From: Nitrospira sp.
GTDB taxonomy: Bacteria > Nitrospirota > Nitrospiria > Nitrospirales > Nitrospiraceae
Length of the DNA: 64,000 bases
Direction of reading: 5' to 3'
Assembly: GCA_029194675.1 (NCBI GenBank)
Contig: JARFXP010000001.1
Location: 558,001 to 622,000, forward strand
Positions 53,091-61,985 of the stretch are shown here, one piece after another. The notes beneath the pieces were generated by a model, which was not told the origin of the DNA, did no database searches, and worked only from the letters and a program-made list of their open reading frames with translations. The position numbers and the translations under genes were made by a program. The first letter of the stretch is position 1. Every line of letters starts with the position of its first letter.

Positions 53091-54803
53091 CTACTCCGCC
53101 ACGTCGAAGCGTAAGCCGCTCGAACCTTCGCCGCGTCCGACCATCTTGCGTCTGCCGATCCACAAAAGAGGGCTGCCGTCGAACCAGCGCGCGTATTGAA
53201 AGGAGCGGGTGACGCGTGCACCTTCGCGTGGGATCTCTTCCTCGAAGATATCGAGTGGCCCCGCGCTGGGTTTCAGGATTTGGCTCAGAGCCGGCTGCGG
53301 CTCGAGGGTGCCGTCCTGGCGCAGGGTGGCGCCGCGGCGGAAGCGGATTGACTTTTGGCCCGGTTGAACCTGAACGGGGATGAGGGGAATCCAGTAGCTG
53401 GGGACTTCTGTCGACAAGCGCCACTTCAGGGCGCCGTCGTTGGACGGAGCGGGTGTTGCGGGTTGATTGCGGCGCTGTCGAGCGAGGTCGTCCTCGCGAC
53501 GATTCAGCGGGCGGCCGGAGACGCCTTCCGCAATGCGCTCCACACCCCACGCCAGATTCGCCATTTCATCGCGCAGGAACAGCACCTCGTCTAGCGGCTT
53601 GCTTTCCATTGTGCGTTTGAGTGTCGGCGCCAAGAAGAGATTCGTTGGAGTGTCCGCGTTGCCGCTGTTTTTGAACATGCGCCAGTGCCTCGAAGCGGGA
53701 TGGGCGGATTGATCGATCGACGGCACGAGCGTGCGCACGCCGAATGTGTCCGTAATGACCAGTGAGTTGATCTTGCAGATTGAGCCGACGGGAACATCCA
53801 CCGGGATCACGAACCAGTCGTTGCCGTAAGTGATGGCGAAGTCAACCAGCAGCATGCGCGCTAAGTCGTCGGGCTCGGCCTCCACGGCGCCAAAATCGAC
53901 CGATGCATCTTCGAATTCCCACCAGCGTGAGGCAGGCATTCCGCGATATGTCGCCGGCGCCGGAATCGTGGTTCGGGTGATGGGCAGCGGATTCACGCCG
54001 GGTTTGCGATCTTCTTCTGCCCCGAGCGTCTCGCCCATCTTCACGTCGAAGTCGTACCAGTCGAGATCACCTTCGTAGTATTCCGCTGTCAAGACTCCCT
54101 GCGGACTGGTTGGAGCTTCCACGGAAAAGGCGTATTCCATGCGTTGCGACGACCACGCTTCGGCTTGACCCGCAGGCTCCCTAAACAAGGCTTCGTACCA
54201 GCGCAGAAATGCATCTTTCGGCGCGGCGAACGCTGGAGCATCCGCGGGATCGATCGCCGGAGCCGTTGGGAGTGGGGCATTTTTGAGCTCGGCGTAAAGC
54301 TTGACGCCGTCCGGAACGCGGCCCGACATCACCTCCAGAAATCGCAGCGCCTCGGCATCAACATCCGCCGCGGCTACCGCGCTGCGAGCCGGCAAGGCGA
54401 ATGCCGTCAGGAAACCTTGATGATATTTCGTGCCGAACGGCGCGCGCGCCAGCTGGCGCAGGAACTGTTGCCCGGCTTCGGCACAAACCCGCAACCGCAC
54501 GAGCGTGCCGGGCGTCGGATGCACGGTCTCCTGCTCGACCAACGTCTCCAACGCGACCTGTTTCGGATTGAACTTCGCGGGTCTCGCCGCGCTGCCTTGC
54601 GGCATGTAACGCGTGAGTTCGGCGCACTCGGCACGCAGCCGCGTGGAGACAGGCGTGCCGTTGTCGTCTCCCTGCAGCTCTCCGAGTTGCCACTGACGGG
54701 CCAACAGCCAAAGCGGATCGTAAATCCGGGCCTTCAGCGTTTCGCTCTGCGAGGCTCCGCGAGCGTTGGGCTCTAACCGAGACCACGTGGTGATGGATGG
54801 CAT
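53091..54803 (-). CDS. 570-residue protein of the DUF6603 cassette
   Basis: No named domain recognised. The N-terminus holds a motif that looks conserved, DPLWLLARQWQLGELQGDDN, and the middle holds SRWWEFEDASVDFGAVEAEP followed by GNDWFVIPVDVPVGSICKI. No signal peptide, no membrane helix, no catalytic pattern. The start ATG is 4 bases after the stop of the 1421-residue gene. Last gene of the cassette; length and dense aromatic residues (RWW, WFV) suggest a structural, carbohydrate-binding or scaffold protein, but that is inference. Confidence 0.85.
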   Translation of the reverse strand: MPSITTWSRLEPNARGASQSETLKARIYDPLWLLARQWQLGELQGDDNGTPVSTRLRAECAELTRYMPQGSAARPAKFNPKQVALETLVEQETVHPTPGTLVRLRVCAEAGQQFLRQLARAPFGTKYHQGFLTAFALPARSAVAAADVDAEALRFLEVMSGRVPDGVKLYAELKNAPLPTAPAIDPADAPAFAAPKDAFLRWYEALFREPAGQAEAWSSQRMEYAFSVEAPTSPQGVLTAEYYEGDLDWYDFDVKMGETLGAEEDRKPGVNPLPITRTTIPAPATYRGMPASRWWEFEDASVDFGAVEAEPDDLARMLLVDFAITYGNDWFVIPVDVPVGSICKINSLVITDTFGVRTLVPSIDQSAHPASRHWRMFKNSGNADTPTNLFLAPTLKRTMESKPLDEVLFLRDEMANLAWGVERIAEGVSGRPLNRREDDLARQRRNQPATPAPSNDGALKWRLSTEVPSYWIPLIPVQVQPGQKSIRFRRGATLRQDGTLEPQPALSQILKPSAGPLDIFEEEIPREGARVTRSFQYARWFDGSPLLWIGRRKMVGRGEGSSGLRFDVAE

Positions 54804-54807
54804 GGTG

Positions 54808-57800
54808 CTAGTCCCTCTTAAAAAAGTCTGTCGAGACGGTATGGCCTTCCGCGTTGAAGGCGAAATACGCCGCAGGAAGATAGTGACTGGTCTCGTCGAG
54901 TTGATCAGGAGTCACCGCGCGCATGTGGACCAAACTGACGGTCTCGCTCAGCACTTGTTGAAGCCACGGGATCGTCCAGAAGGCTTGCTCCACCGGATTG
55001 GGATGAGCGGCCACCAAAATCGCCTGTGGTGCAACAGAATCCGGCTGGTTGTACTGGAACACGACGCCGGTGGTTTCGCTGGCATTGGGCACGACTTCCA
55101 CCCATTCGTCGATCAGCAGCCCGGCAACGGTAGGCTGCGTGAAATCGATGGCTTCGGGCGTGTGCACGACCAGCGAGAGTCGTCCTGGCGGAATCGGCGT
55201 GCCGGGCTCTGCGGGCAGCCCGACCCAGCGATCGCCATCGCGTTGCGGAAGCTGCGCAACCTGCAGTGTGAGCGCGTCGCCGTTGTTGAGCGCTTCGGCA
55301 TACTGCAGCGCATCGTCGAGCCGTGCGACGCCCTCGCGGACTCGCGCCATGCGCTGATGGAACGTCACGACCGCGAATGGGTCGCCGTCTTGAATCGCGG
55401 TGCTCGCGCCTAACGCCCGTTGGATTTCGAGCAAATTCGGCGGACGGAAGCGTGATAACACCACGAAGCTATTGCCGAAGAGATGTTTCAGCCGCTCTGC
55501 GGAATCCGTCGCGGCATCGGCTTTCGCCAGACGCTCCGTGGCTTCGCGGTCGATGGATCGCGCTTGGAAAACGAGCGTCTTCAAATCCGCTTCAGTCTGG
55601 CCGACTGCCGAGAGCGGAATGGCTCCCGGGATGCCGAAGAACGCGATCGTGTGCATCGCGGATCGCAGCGGCGCCAGCGTGGTCGGTGTGACGTCGGTCA
55701 GCGCCGTTTTCAACTTGGTCTGCAGTTGACGGAGCGATGCCGAGGCACGATCTGCCCGCGCCTTCAAGTTTGCCGAGTCGAGAATGGTCGGCGAGTCGGC
55801 GACAGCGGCGGCATTGATGTCGCCCGCACGAAGCGCGCGCCCCCCGCTCAACAGACTGCGCGCCGTCCGCACCACTTCGGTGAACTCCGACCAACTGAGA
55901 TCCGTCATGGGCCATGAGGGATCCCGCACGGGATTGAGCCGCAGCGTTTGCGTCGCCGTGAGGGACACCTTTCGCCGCGCCGCAAAAAGGAAGCGCTGCT
56001 CAAGCTCCGAAAGCCGCGAGTCTTCGCTCGCTTCCTGTGCGTGAATCACATCGAGCGGTGCGAGTCTCAAGTCCTTCAGTCGAAACTCTTGTGTATCGAT
56101 GACGGCGCCCGTCGTGTTATTCACACGTTCAACCACGCAGCGAACCTTTATGGGATTTCCCAACAGCTTCGCTGCCCACGCGTTGAGGAACGGTTCGGCC
56201 AATGATCGGGAGGTCGGCGTCCAGTCTGCGATGGCTGCCGGAGTGCCCGGAAACAACGCCACCACACGATGAGTGAATGCGGAACCGGTGCGCGGCGTGC
56301 GGATCACTTCCAGTTCCGGCGGCGGCGCTTCGCCGCGCTCTAAGGCGTCGAGAGTGGCGGCGGCGTGGCTGGGATTGCCGCGCACGACGTGATAGGCGCT
56401 CTCGGCCAATAGCGCATCGCTCAACGCGTCGACGCTGTCGGCCAAAACATCGAGCTCCACATTCACAATGGGCGGCACGGGGAACCCGGCCCGATTACCA
56501 ACGACCTGCAGAACACGTGGACGCGCATTCGGTTCGTTGATCTGGCGCAGCAGGTTCAGTCCGTCCACCACATGGTTTGCCTGGACGCTCTCCACCGCCT
56601 GCCCGTTCTCGTCGACACGCGTGGCGTTCAGCGGCGCTTGTTCGCGGAACGCCGCGATGAAGGCATCGAGTCCACGCTCATGCAGGCCGCGCTCGAAGCG
56701 ATAGCCCAAGAGCGCGCCGAGCGGTTGTCCGGACCGCACGCCATCGAGCAGGTATTGCGCCGTGCGAGCACGCTCGGAAGAAAGATCGATAGCAAGTGGA
56801 TCGGCTTCTGGATCGGGAGTGCGGCCGAAACGCGTCAGATGCCCGCTGCGCAGCACCGCCACGGTGGCTGCATGGTCGAGCGACGGCGCGTGAACGAAAC
56901 CGGGATCATGACGGAATCCAGAGATTGGCCCGGGCTCGTTGGGTGGCGCCGGCACCTCGGTCCGTGGCGGTCCTGGCTGCAGGTTCTCGACCCAGCCATA
57001 GCCTCCCAGATACACACCCGCGGGATCCCTTTGCCGCATATTCTTGAGGCGTTTCGTGGCGAACGACGTCACCCAGGCATCCAGGCGATGCGACGTGACA
57101 TCGAGTGTGCCGCGCATCAACATCGACAGCTTCTGCGGCTGTAACACCTTCAACGCCTCGAGACTCTTGCGGAAATCCTGCAGGTTCTTATCGACAGGTT
57201 GAGTGAACGCCTGTCCGGTGTGCAGTGCCGCGGCAATGATACGGTCGAGCGGTGTTTCCATCGGCAGCTGCGAGAAACGGACATGCTCCGGCTCAGCCCG
57301 TAGATGCGGTTCACGACCAAGCACGTGCGCCGCGGCATTCGCGTATTCGACCATTATCGAATGGCGCAGCAGCAGATACAACAGGCTGAATGGAACCGGA
57401 ATAGACGCGTGCTGGAGTACGGCATCGAGATTCGGCGCCTTCAACAACTGGTCGACGTAGTTGAAGGTGAAGTCCGCGGTCGACGACGCCTGGACCAACG
57501 GCAAGTCTAGGGTAGAACGTGCGGGATCGCATACCGTCAGCGCCGCGCGCGGCGTGACCCCGCGAAGTCCGGCGATCAGGCTCAGCGCCGATATTGCCTG
57601 CGAGCTTTGCACTCGATTCCAAACGTCGGGTGTCGGGGTCCGCAAGAACTCGAACAGCTCTTGGGTATAAAAGAGTCCGAAGATGTTCCGGATGGAGTAA
57701 TCCATGGACAACGCGTCCATCGCAAAGACTTCGCTGAAGTCGATGTCGGGATTGCTGTGATTGCCCATGCGCGCCGCCGTCCGGCTTTCATCGCTCCAGT

Positions 57801-59073
57801 AGTCTTGGAGACGGCGCATCAACGCCACCACGGCGGCGTCCTTTGAGGCCAGCTTTCCATCCTCAGGCGTGGCCCCCCACAAATCGAGTGCCGTGACGGG
57901 CAGTACGCCGTACGGTTGCTTGCCGATGCGAATTGTGGGAAGTGGTCCACCAGCTCGCACGTGATCGACAAAGTGTTGTCGCGCCCATTCCACGTTCACA
58001 TCGATCAGGTCTTCAGGAAACAGGCCTGGCCGATCGCCGTTGAAGAGGCCGAGCCCTATCATTTGTTCCAAGTAGTAACCCCAGGTGGATGACCATAGCG
58101 CGCGATTCATGTCGCGGGCTTCGCGTTGCTCGCGCGCATCCGCGTTGCCTGTGCGCGCCAGCAGGTCTGTTGGAACACCAAGGGCCTTCGAGAGCTCATC
58201 GCCGTCCGATCCGTCTCCTGCCTGAAACTGAGGGTCGCCGAGAGTCAGACGAAAGCTTTTGTCGTATCCCGGATCGTCGGTGCTGAAGCCGGACGCAACG
58301 TCTTCCGTATTGTTGGTCGGCGTGCCTTGCGCGACGAGGCTCACGCCGTCGGTGTATTGGTGCGCTTCGATCAGCTCCTTCAGCCGAGCCGCCGACGCTG
58401 CGCTATCGAGCGATTTCTTCACACCAAAGACCAGGAGCAGATTGATTCTTGGAGTCGCCGTCGGCAGTTGCAAGCGCAGCCCCATGCCGAGGCGCTCGGC
58501 TTCGTCGAAGTCGACCATCCACTTCATGCCGTCATCGACGGCGAGCGTTTCGTCGCCTTGAAGGACGGTGGCTTGAGGGTTCGGGCCCACAGGCAGAATG
58601 TCCGGAATCAGTTGCCCGGCCACGGTCACGGCGCCTGTGCCCTGCACGAATGCTGTCGCGATCCACTGATCGGGAAGCACCGTGGTGCGTGGGGCTCGAG
58701 TCCAGGTTTCATTGTTCTGCGCTTCAAGGCGCACAGGCGGAGACGGGAATTTGGGCGGTTTTGTCGGACGCTCTATAAGATTAGTCGGCATCAGTTGACG
58801 CACCACCCATGACGCACGCTCCGCGCCGTAACGCTCCGCAAGTTGCCGCCATGCGTCCTTTCGCGCTTCTTCCGTGGTCGCGTTCCAGAACAACGTATGG
58901 AAATGCTTGCCCCATTCGACTTCATCCGCAGTGAGCTCCGGCTCGTGCGTGTCGACATGAATCTTGTCCGGAAACACACGGATACGCAGCTCTTGTCCGA
59001 AGAAGCGGGTCTCCAGGCGAACCGGAAACAGAACGAGCGGGCGATCACCATGTATCAGCAACGGGTCCGGCAT
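54808..59073 (-). CDS. 1421-residue protein of the DUF6603 cassette
   Basis: No family recognised. It is soluble with no signal peptide (begins MPDPLLIHGDRPLVLFPVRL). The first 250 residues are beta-rich (FGQELRIRVFPDKIHVDTHE). The centre is mostly helical with several Trp/Tyr-rich segments (SSTWGYYLEQMIGLGLFN, YSIRNIFGLFYTQELFEFL), and the C-terminus ends PAAYFAFNAEGHTVST. AAGGAATTCTT precedes the ATG at 59073, 10 bases after the previous stop; the frame is open to 59160 within the upstream gene. Its size and lack of enzymatic motifs point to a structural component. Confidence 0.87.
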   Translation of the reverse strand: MPDPLLIHGDRPLVLFPVRLETRFFGQELRIRVFPDKIHVDTHEPELTADEVEWGKHFHTLFWNATTEEARKDAWRQLAERYGAERASWVVRQLMPTNLIERPTKPPKFPSPPVRLEAQNNETWTRAPRTTVLPDQWIATAFVQGTGAVTVAGQLIPDILPVGPNPQATVLQGDETLAVDDGMKWMVDFDEAERLGMGLRLQLPTATPRINLLLVFGVKKSLDSAASAARLKELIEAHQYTDGVSLVAQGTPTNNTEDVASGFSTDDPGYDKSFRLTLGDPQFQAGDGSDGDELSKALGVPTDLLARTGNADAREQREARDMNRALWSSTWGYYLEQMIGLGLFNGDRPGLFPEDLIDVNVEWARQHFVDHVRAGGPLPTIRIGKQPYGVLPVTALDLWGATPEDGKLASKDAAVVALMRRLQDYWSDESRTAARMGNHSNPDIDFSEVFAMDALSMDYSIRNIFGLFYTQELFEFLRTPTPDVWNRVQSSQAISALSLIAGLRGVTPRAALTVCDPARSTLDLPLVQASSTADFTFNYVDQLLKAPNLDAVLQHASIPVPFSLLYLLLRHSIMVEYANAAAHVLGREPHLRAEPEHVRFSQLPMETPLDRIIAAALHTGQAFTQPVDKNLQDFRKSLEALKVLQPQKLSMLMRGTLDVTSHRLDAWVTSFATKRLKNMRQRDPAGVYLGGYGWVENLQPGPPRTEVPAPPNEPGPISGFRHDPGFVHAPSLDHAATVAVLRSGHLTRFGRTPDPEADPLAIDLSSERARTAQYLLDGVRSGQPLGALLGYRFERGLHERGLDAFIAAFREQAPLNATRVDENGQAVESVQANHVVDGLNLLRQINEPNARPRVLQVVGNRAGFPVPPIVNVELDVLADSVDALSDALLAESAYHVVRGNPSHAAATLDALERGEAPPPELEVIRTPRTGSAFTHRVVALFPGTPAAIADWTPTSRSLAEPFLNAWAAKLLGNPIKVRCVVERVNNTTGAVIDTQEFRLKDLRLAPLDVIHAQEASEDSRLSELEQRFLFAARRKVSLTATQTLRLNPVRDPSWPMTDLSWSEFTEVVRTARSLLSGGRALRAGDINAAAVADSPTILDSANLKARADRASASLRQLQTKLKTALTDVTPTTLAPLRSAMHTIAFFGIPGAIPLSAVGQTEADLKTLVFQARSIDREATERLAKADAATDSAERLKHLFGNSFVVLSRFRPPNLLEIQRALGASTAIQDGDPFAVVTFHQRMARVREGVARLDDALQYAEALNNGDALTLQVAQLPQRDGDRWVGLPAEPGTPIPPGRLSLVVHTPEAIDFTQPTVAGLLIDEWVEVVPNASETTGVVFQYNQPDSVAPQAILVAAHPNPVEQAFWTIPWLQQVLSETVSLVHMRAVTPDQLDETSHYLPAAYFAFNAEGHTVSTDFFKRD

Positions 59074-59083
59074 AAGAATTCCT

Positions 59084-61912
59084 TCAAGGCAACATGTGTC
59101 GGGCAAGGATCGCGATACGCACCGGCTTCTGCAGCGTGATGCGCGCCATGTGTGCGCCATTCGCCCCCCACTGTGCTCCAGGCGGATCGGCCGAGGTGTC
59201 GGGGAGCAGCGGTGGCGGCGTGGCGGGCTTCACACCGACGTTCACATGAATCAGCTCGCGCAGCTCGGCCTCGGATTGCACCAGATGTCGCCAGGTCAGT
59301 TGATTCCAGTCCGTGACGCGTGGCGGCTGCGGATTGATATCTTTCGGCATGTCGAGTCCGAAGTCAGGCTCGCCGGGCTGTTGCTGGATCACGAAGAACC
59401 AACCGGGATCGGGATCAATGCCTCGGGCCACACTTGCCGTCAGATCGAATCCGAAGAACACCACATCGGGCGGCGCCGAGCCACGGAACAAGGGGTAGCG
59501 CTCCTGCGTCGTGAGTTTGGGATTGGTGGCCGTACCCGTGGCCTTTGCGGCGTAGATCACGGCGTTGGGATAGCGTCGAAAGAGCTCGCCACGCACCAAC
59601 AACACCAACTGATCGGGATTTCCGGAGGCCGAAGGATTGCGGCCCAGCGGACCGTTCCACGCGTGAATGGGCTGCATGAATTCCTGCTGCGCCGAGCCAC
59701 GACGATTCCAGAAGAAGCGGAAGTAACTACCGCGGCGGTCCGTGGGGTACTCGCGCCAGAGCAGCTCGCGGCCCATCTCGTGATTCAGGCCGATCATGAA
59801 CGCTTCGATGAAGCGCGAATTCGGCTGCACCAACGTGACGCTGTTGGGTGGTACGTCTTCAAGCCCCGGCAGGAGGAACTCCGGAGCGAGTTCCATGAGG
59901 CGCTCGGACATCGGTGCCGGAAATCGCGGATGCGCCAGAATTTGCTCTTCGTCCGGAATGGCGGCGTCTTTTAGTCCCCTCCGTCTCGATCCGGTCGACA
60001 ACTGCAGGGGCTGTAGACGTCCTTTCAGCACCCCCACGTCGGGAACGCGGAAAACGATTTTGCCGGTGACTCCAATACGCACAAGCTTCGACAAATGCGC
60101 GACGGCGGCTTGGCGGAATTCCGCCATCAGTGTGGGCTCGCGCAGCCCTCCGTCGTCGACGGCTCGAAAACCTTCGCCCTGCGTCTCACGGATCGTCAGC
60201 ACGGGAGGCCGCACGGTGGAATTGAAGTTGGCGGGCACAAGTCTCGCCTGATCGATGTGCGGCGTATTCGCAACATCCGAGACGCTCTTGATTGTCGCCA
60301 TACGGCCAACGAAGATTCGCGGCGGAGGAGTCATCACGACCCGGTTCACCGGCGGCAGCGTTTGCAGAAGCTTCACCATCGGCCGCGCGAATGTTTGATT
60401 CTGAACCACCGCCGGTGTCAGCGCGCGCCGATTGATCGGTCCGCGGGGACGCGCAACTCGTCTCAAGGCGGCAGACTGGAATCCCGGCGCCTCCGATCCG
60501 CTCATCTGCCACGCCACTGTGCGCTGAACGTTGGTGTCGCCCACCTTCACCGACACCGCGACTTTCGCCAAGCTCGATCCCGTGATCTGCAGCAAGCCGT
60601 CGGCTTCAATCGGCCTGACGTGGCGTACCCAAGTCGCCTGACGCGTGGCAGCGGCCAACTGCTTTCGCCTCCGCTCTTCGTTTTCTTTCTCAATCGCATC
60701 CACCTGCTGCCAGGCCGAAGCCATGAGGTGTTCCTGGTCCTCTTGCACGATGCGCGTGCCGAAGCTCGCGGCGATGCGATCCCGAGGATCCAGGTTGAGG
60801 TCATTGATCCAATGCGATGGCGTAGCACCCACCTCAACACGCTCCCTCGGCGGATAGATCGAGCCGTAAATGGGTGGCGCAACGATGGGGTCCTGGGCCA
60901 CCGGCGTATTCAGCGCGTCGGCAGGCGCGTTCAAGATTTCCGCAAGCTTGTCCTGCAACGGGCTTGGTACCGGTTGCGGCTGGACCGTCACGGGTTCCGG
61001 CGGCTTGAGGATACCCTTCATTGCGATCACACCGCCCGAAGGAAGCCCGAATCCCGGCGTGGTAAGATCGAGCGATCGCGTTCCTACTTCTTCGGGGAGC
61101 GGCTGTGGCGTTAGGTCGCGCACCAAGGATTCGAAATCGCCTTCCGGTCCGGTCGTAAATTCCCACGAGTACAACACGGGCAGCTGGAACGGCGCTGTCG
61201 GCTGATCGAGACGCCATGCCGGCTCAAGCTTTTCGAGCTCTTGCTCGGCGACAGGAAGCCCGAGAGCGACTTTACGTCCGACTTCAAACACCGGCACCAC
61301 ACAGGCCAGATAGGCCACATCCGGATCGAGACGCCGCGGACACATGAGCCGCGAGACCGTGCGTGTCGGAGCGTTTTCGATGGCGCTCTTGAGCGTGGGC
61401 ACCGTATCGGTTGAAGAACCCACAACCTGCGCATGTACCCACGCCCACGATTCTTCGAGATCGGGCAGATCCTCCGCCACAGGGCTTGTGAACTCGAGGA
61501 CCGACAGCGGCGATGTGTCGGTACGGCCGAATGTCACGCTTGGCCTCTTGCGCACCACGACCAGACAGATCCAGGGTCGCAGTCGCTCCCCTGCGCCGGC
61601 TTTTGCAGGAGTGAAGAGCCATGGGAAATCGGGCCGGTCGAATTCGACCAGCGGGAAGAAATTGGATTCAAAGTTCGTGGTCTGATGGCGCGGCTGCACC
61701 CGAACGATCTGGCGCGGATCGATCGCAGTGACATCGGCAGGGCCGTAAAGACGAACATCACGAGCAGGCACAGTGAAGCTGGTCAGCTGCACGCTCACCG
61801 GGAGCGAGACGTCGGCGCGTTGCGCGGAGCCTAGGGAATCCGGTGTCGTGATGCCGAAGGCAGCACCTTGTCGAACCCACGGTAAGAAATGTCGGACTGC
61901 ATTGTCGGCCAT
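59084..61912 (-). CDS. 942-residue protein of the DUF6603 cassette
   Basis: No family recognised. Starts MADNAVRHFLPWVRQGAAFG behind AAGGAG at the right distance; no signal peptide. The first 250 residues are beta-rich with conserved-looking motifs (SNFFPLVEFDRPDFPWLFTP; LYSWEFTTGPEGDFESLV). The middle is Pro-rich and contains a helical stretch with many charged residues (VDAIEKENEERRRKQLAAAT); the last 300 residues are again beta-rich (SYFRFFWNRRGSAQQEF). It is 73 bases after the DUF6603 gene and 10 before the next. The frame opens at 61978. Confidence 0.87.
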   Translation of the reverse strand: MADNAVRHFLPWVRQGAAFGITTPDSLGSAQRADVSLPVSVQLTSFTVPARDVRLYGPADVTAIDPRQIVRVQPRHQTTNFESNFFPLVEFDRPDFPWLFTPAKAGAGERLRPWICLVVVRKRPSVTFGRTDTSPLSVLEFTSPVAEDLPDLEESWAWVHAQVVGSSTDTVPTLKSAIENAPTRTVSRLMCPRRLDPDVAYLACVVPVFEVGRKVALGLPVAEQELEKLEPAWRLDQPTAPFQLPVLYSWEFTTGPEGDFESLVRDLTPQPLPEEVGTRSLDLTTPGFGLPSGGVIAMKGILKPPEPVTVQPQPVPSPLQDKLAEILNAPADALNTPVAQDPIVAPPIYGSIYPPRERVEVGATPSHWINDLNLDPRDRIAASFGTRIVQEDQEHLMASAWQQVDAIEKENEERRRKQLAAATRQATWVRHVRPIEADGLLQITGSSLAKVAVSVKVGDTNVQRTVAWQMSGSEAPGFQSAALRRVARPRGPINRRALTPAVVQNQTFARPMVKLLQTLPPVNRVVMTPPPRIFVGRMATIKSVSDVANTPHIDQARLVPANFNSTVRPPVLTIRETQGEGFRAVDDGGLREPTLMAEFRQAAVAHLSKLVRIGVTGKIVFRVPDVGVLKGRLQPLQLSTGSRRRGLKDAAIPDEEQILAHPRFPAPMSERLMELAPEFLLPGLEDVPPNSVTLVQPNSRFIEAFMIGLNHEMGRELLWREYPTDRRGSYFRFFWNRRGSAQQEFMQPIHAWNGPLGRNPSASGNPDQLVLLVRGELFRRYPNAVIYAAKATGTATNPKLTTQERYPLFRGSAPPDVVFFGFDLTASVARGIDPDPGWFFVIQQQPGEPDFGLDMPKDINPQPPRVTDWNQLTWRHLVQSEAELRELIHVNVGVKPATPPPLLPDTSADPPGAQWGANGAHMARITLQKPVRIAILARHMLP

Positions 61913-61985
61913 AGAACCTGCTCCTTTCTGCCCCCGCTCTGTCGCGTGGCAGGGCCTCCGGTCTGGATACTGCGCCACTCCCCTA

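Noticed and set aside
58964-59974. 336-residue plus-strand frame across the 1421/942 junction
   Set aside because: Crosses two well-supported opposite genes and has no domain.
60095-61114. 339-residue plus-strand frame opposite the 942-residue gene
   Set aside because: Arg/His-rich shadow without a ribosome-binding site.
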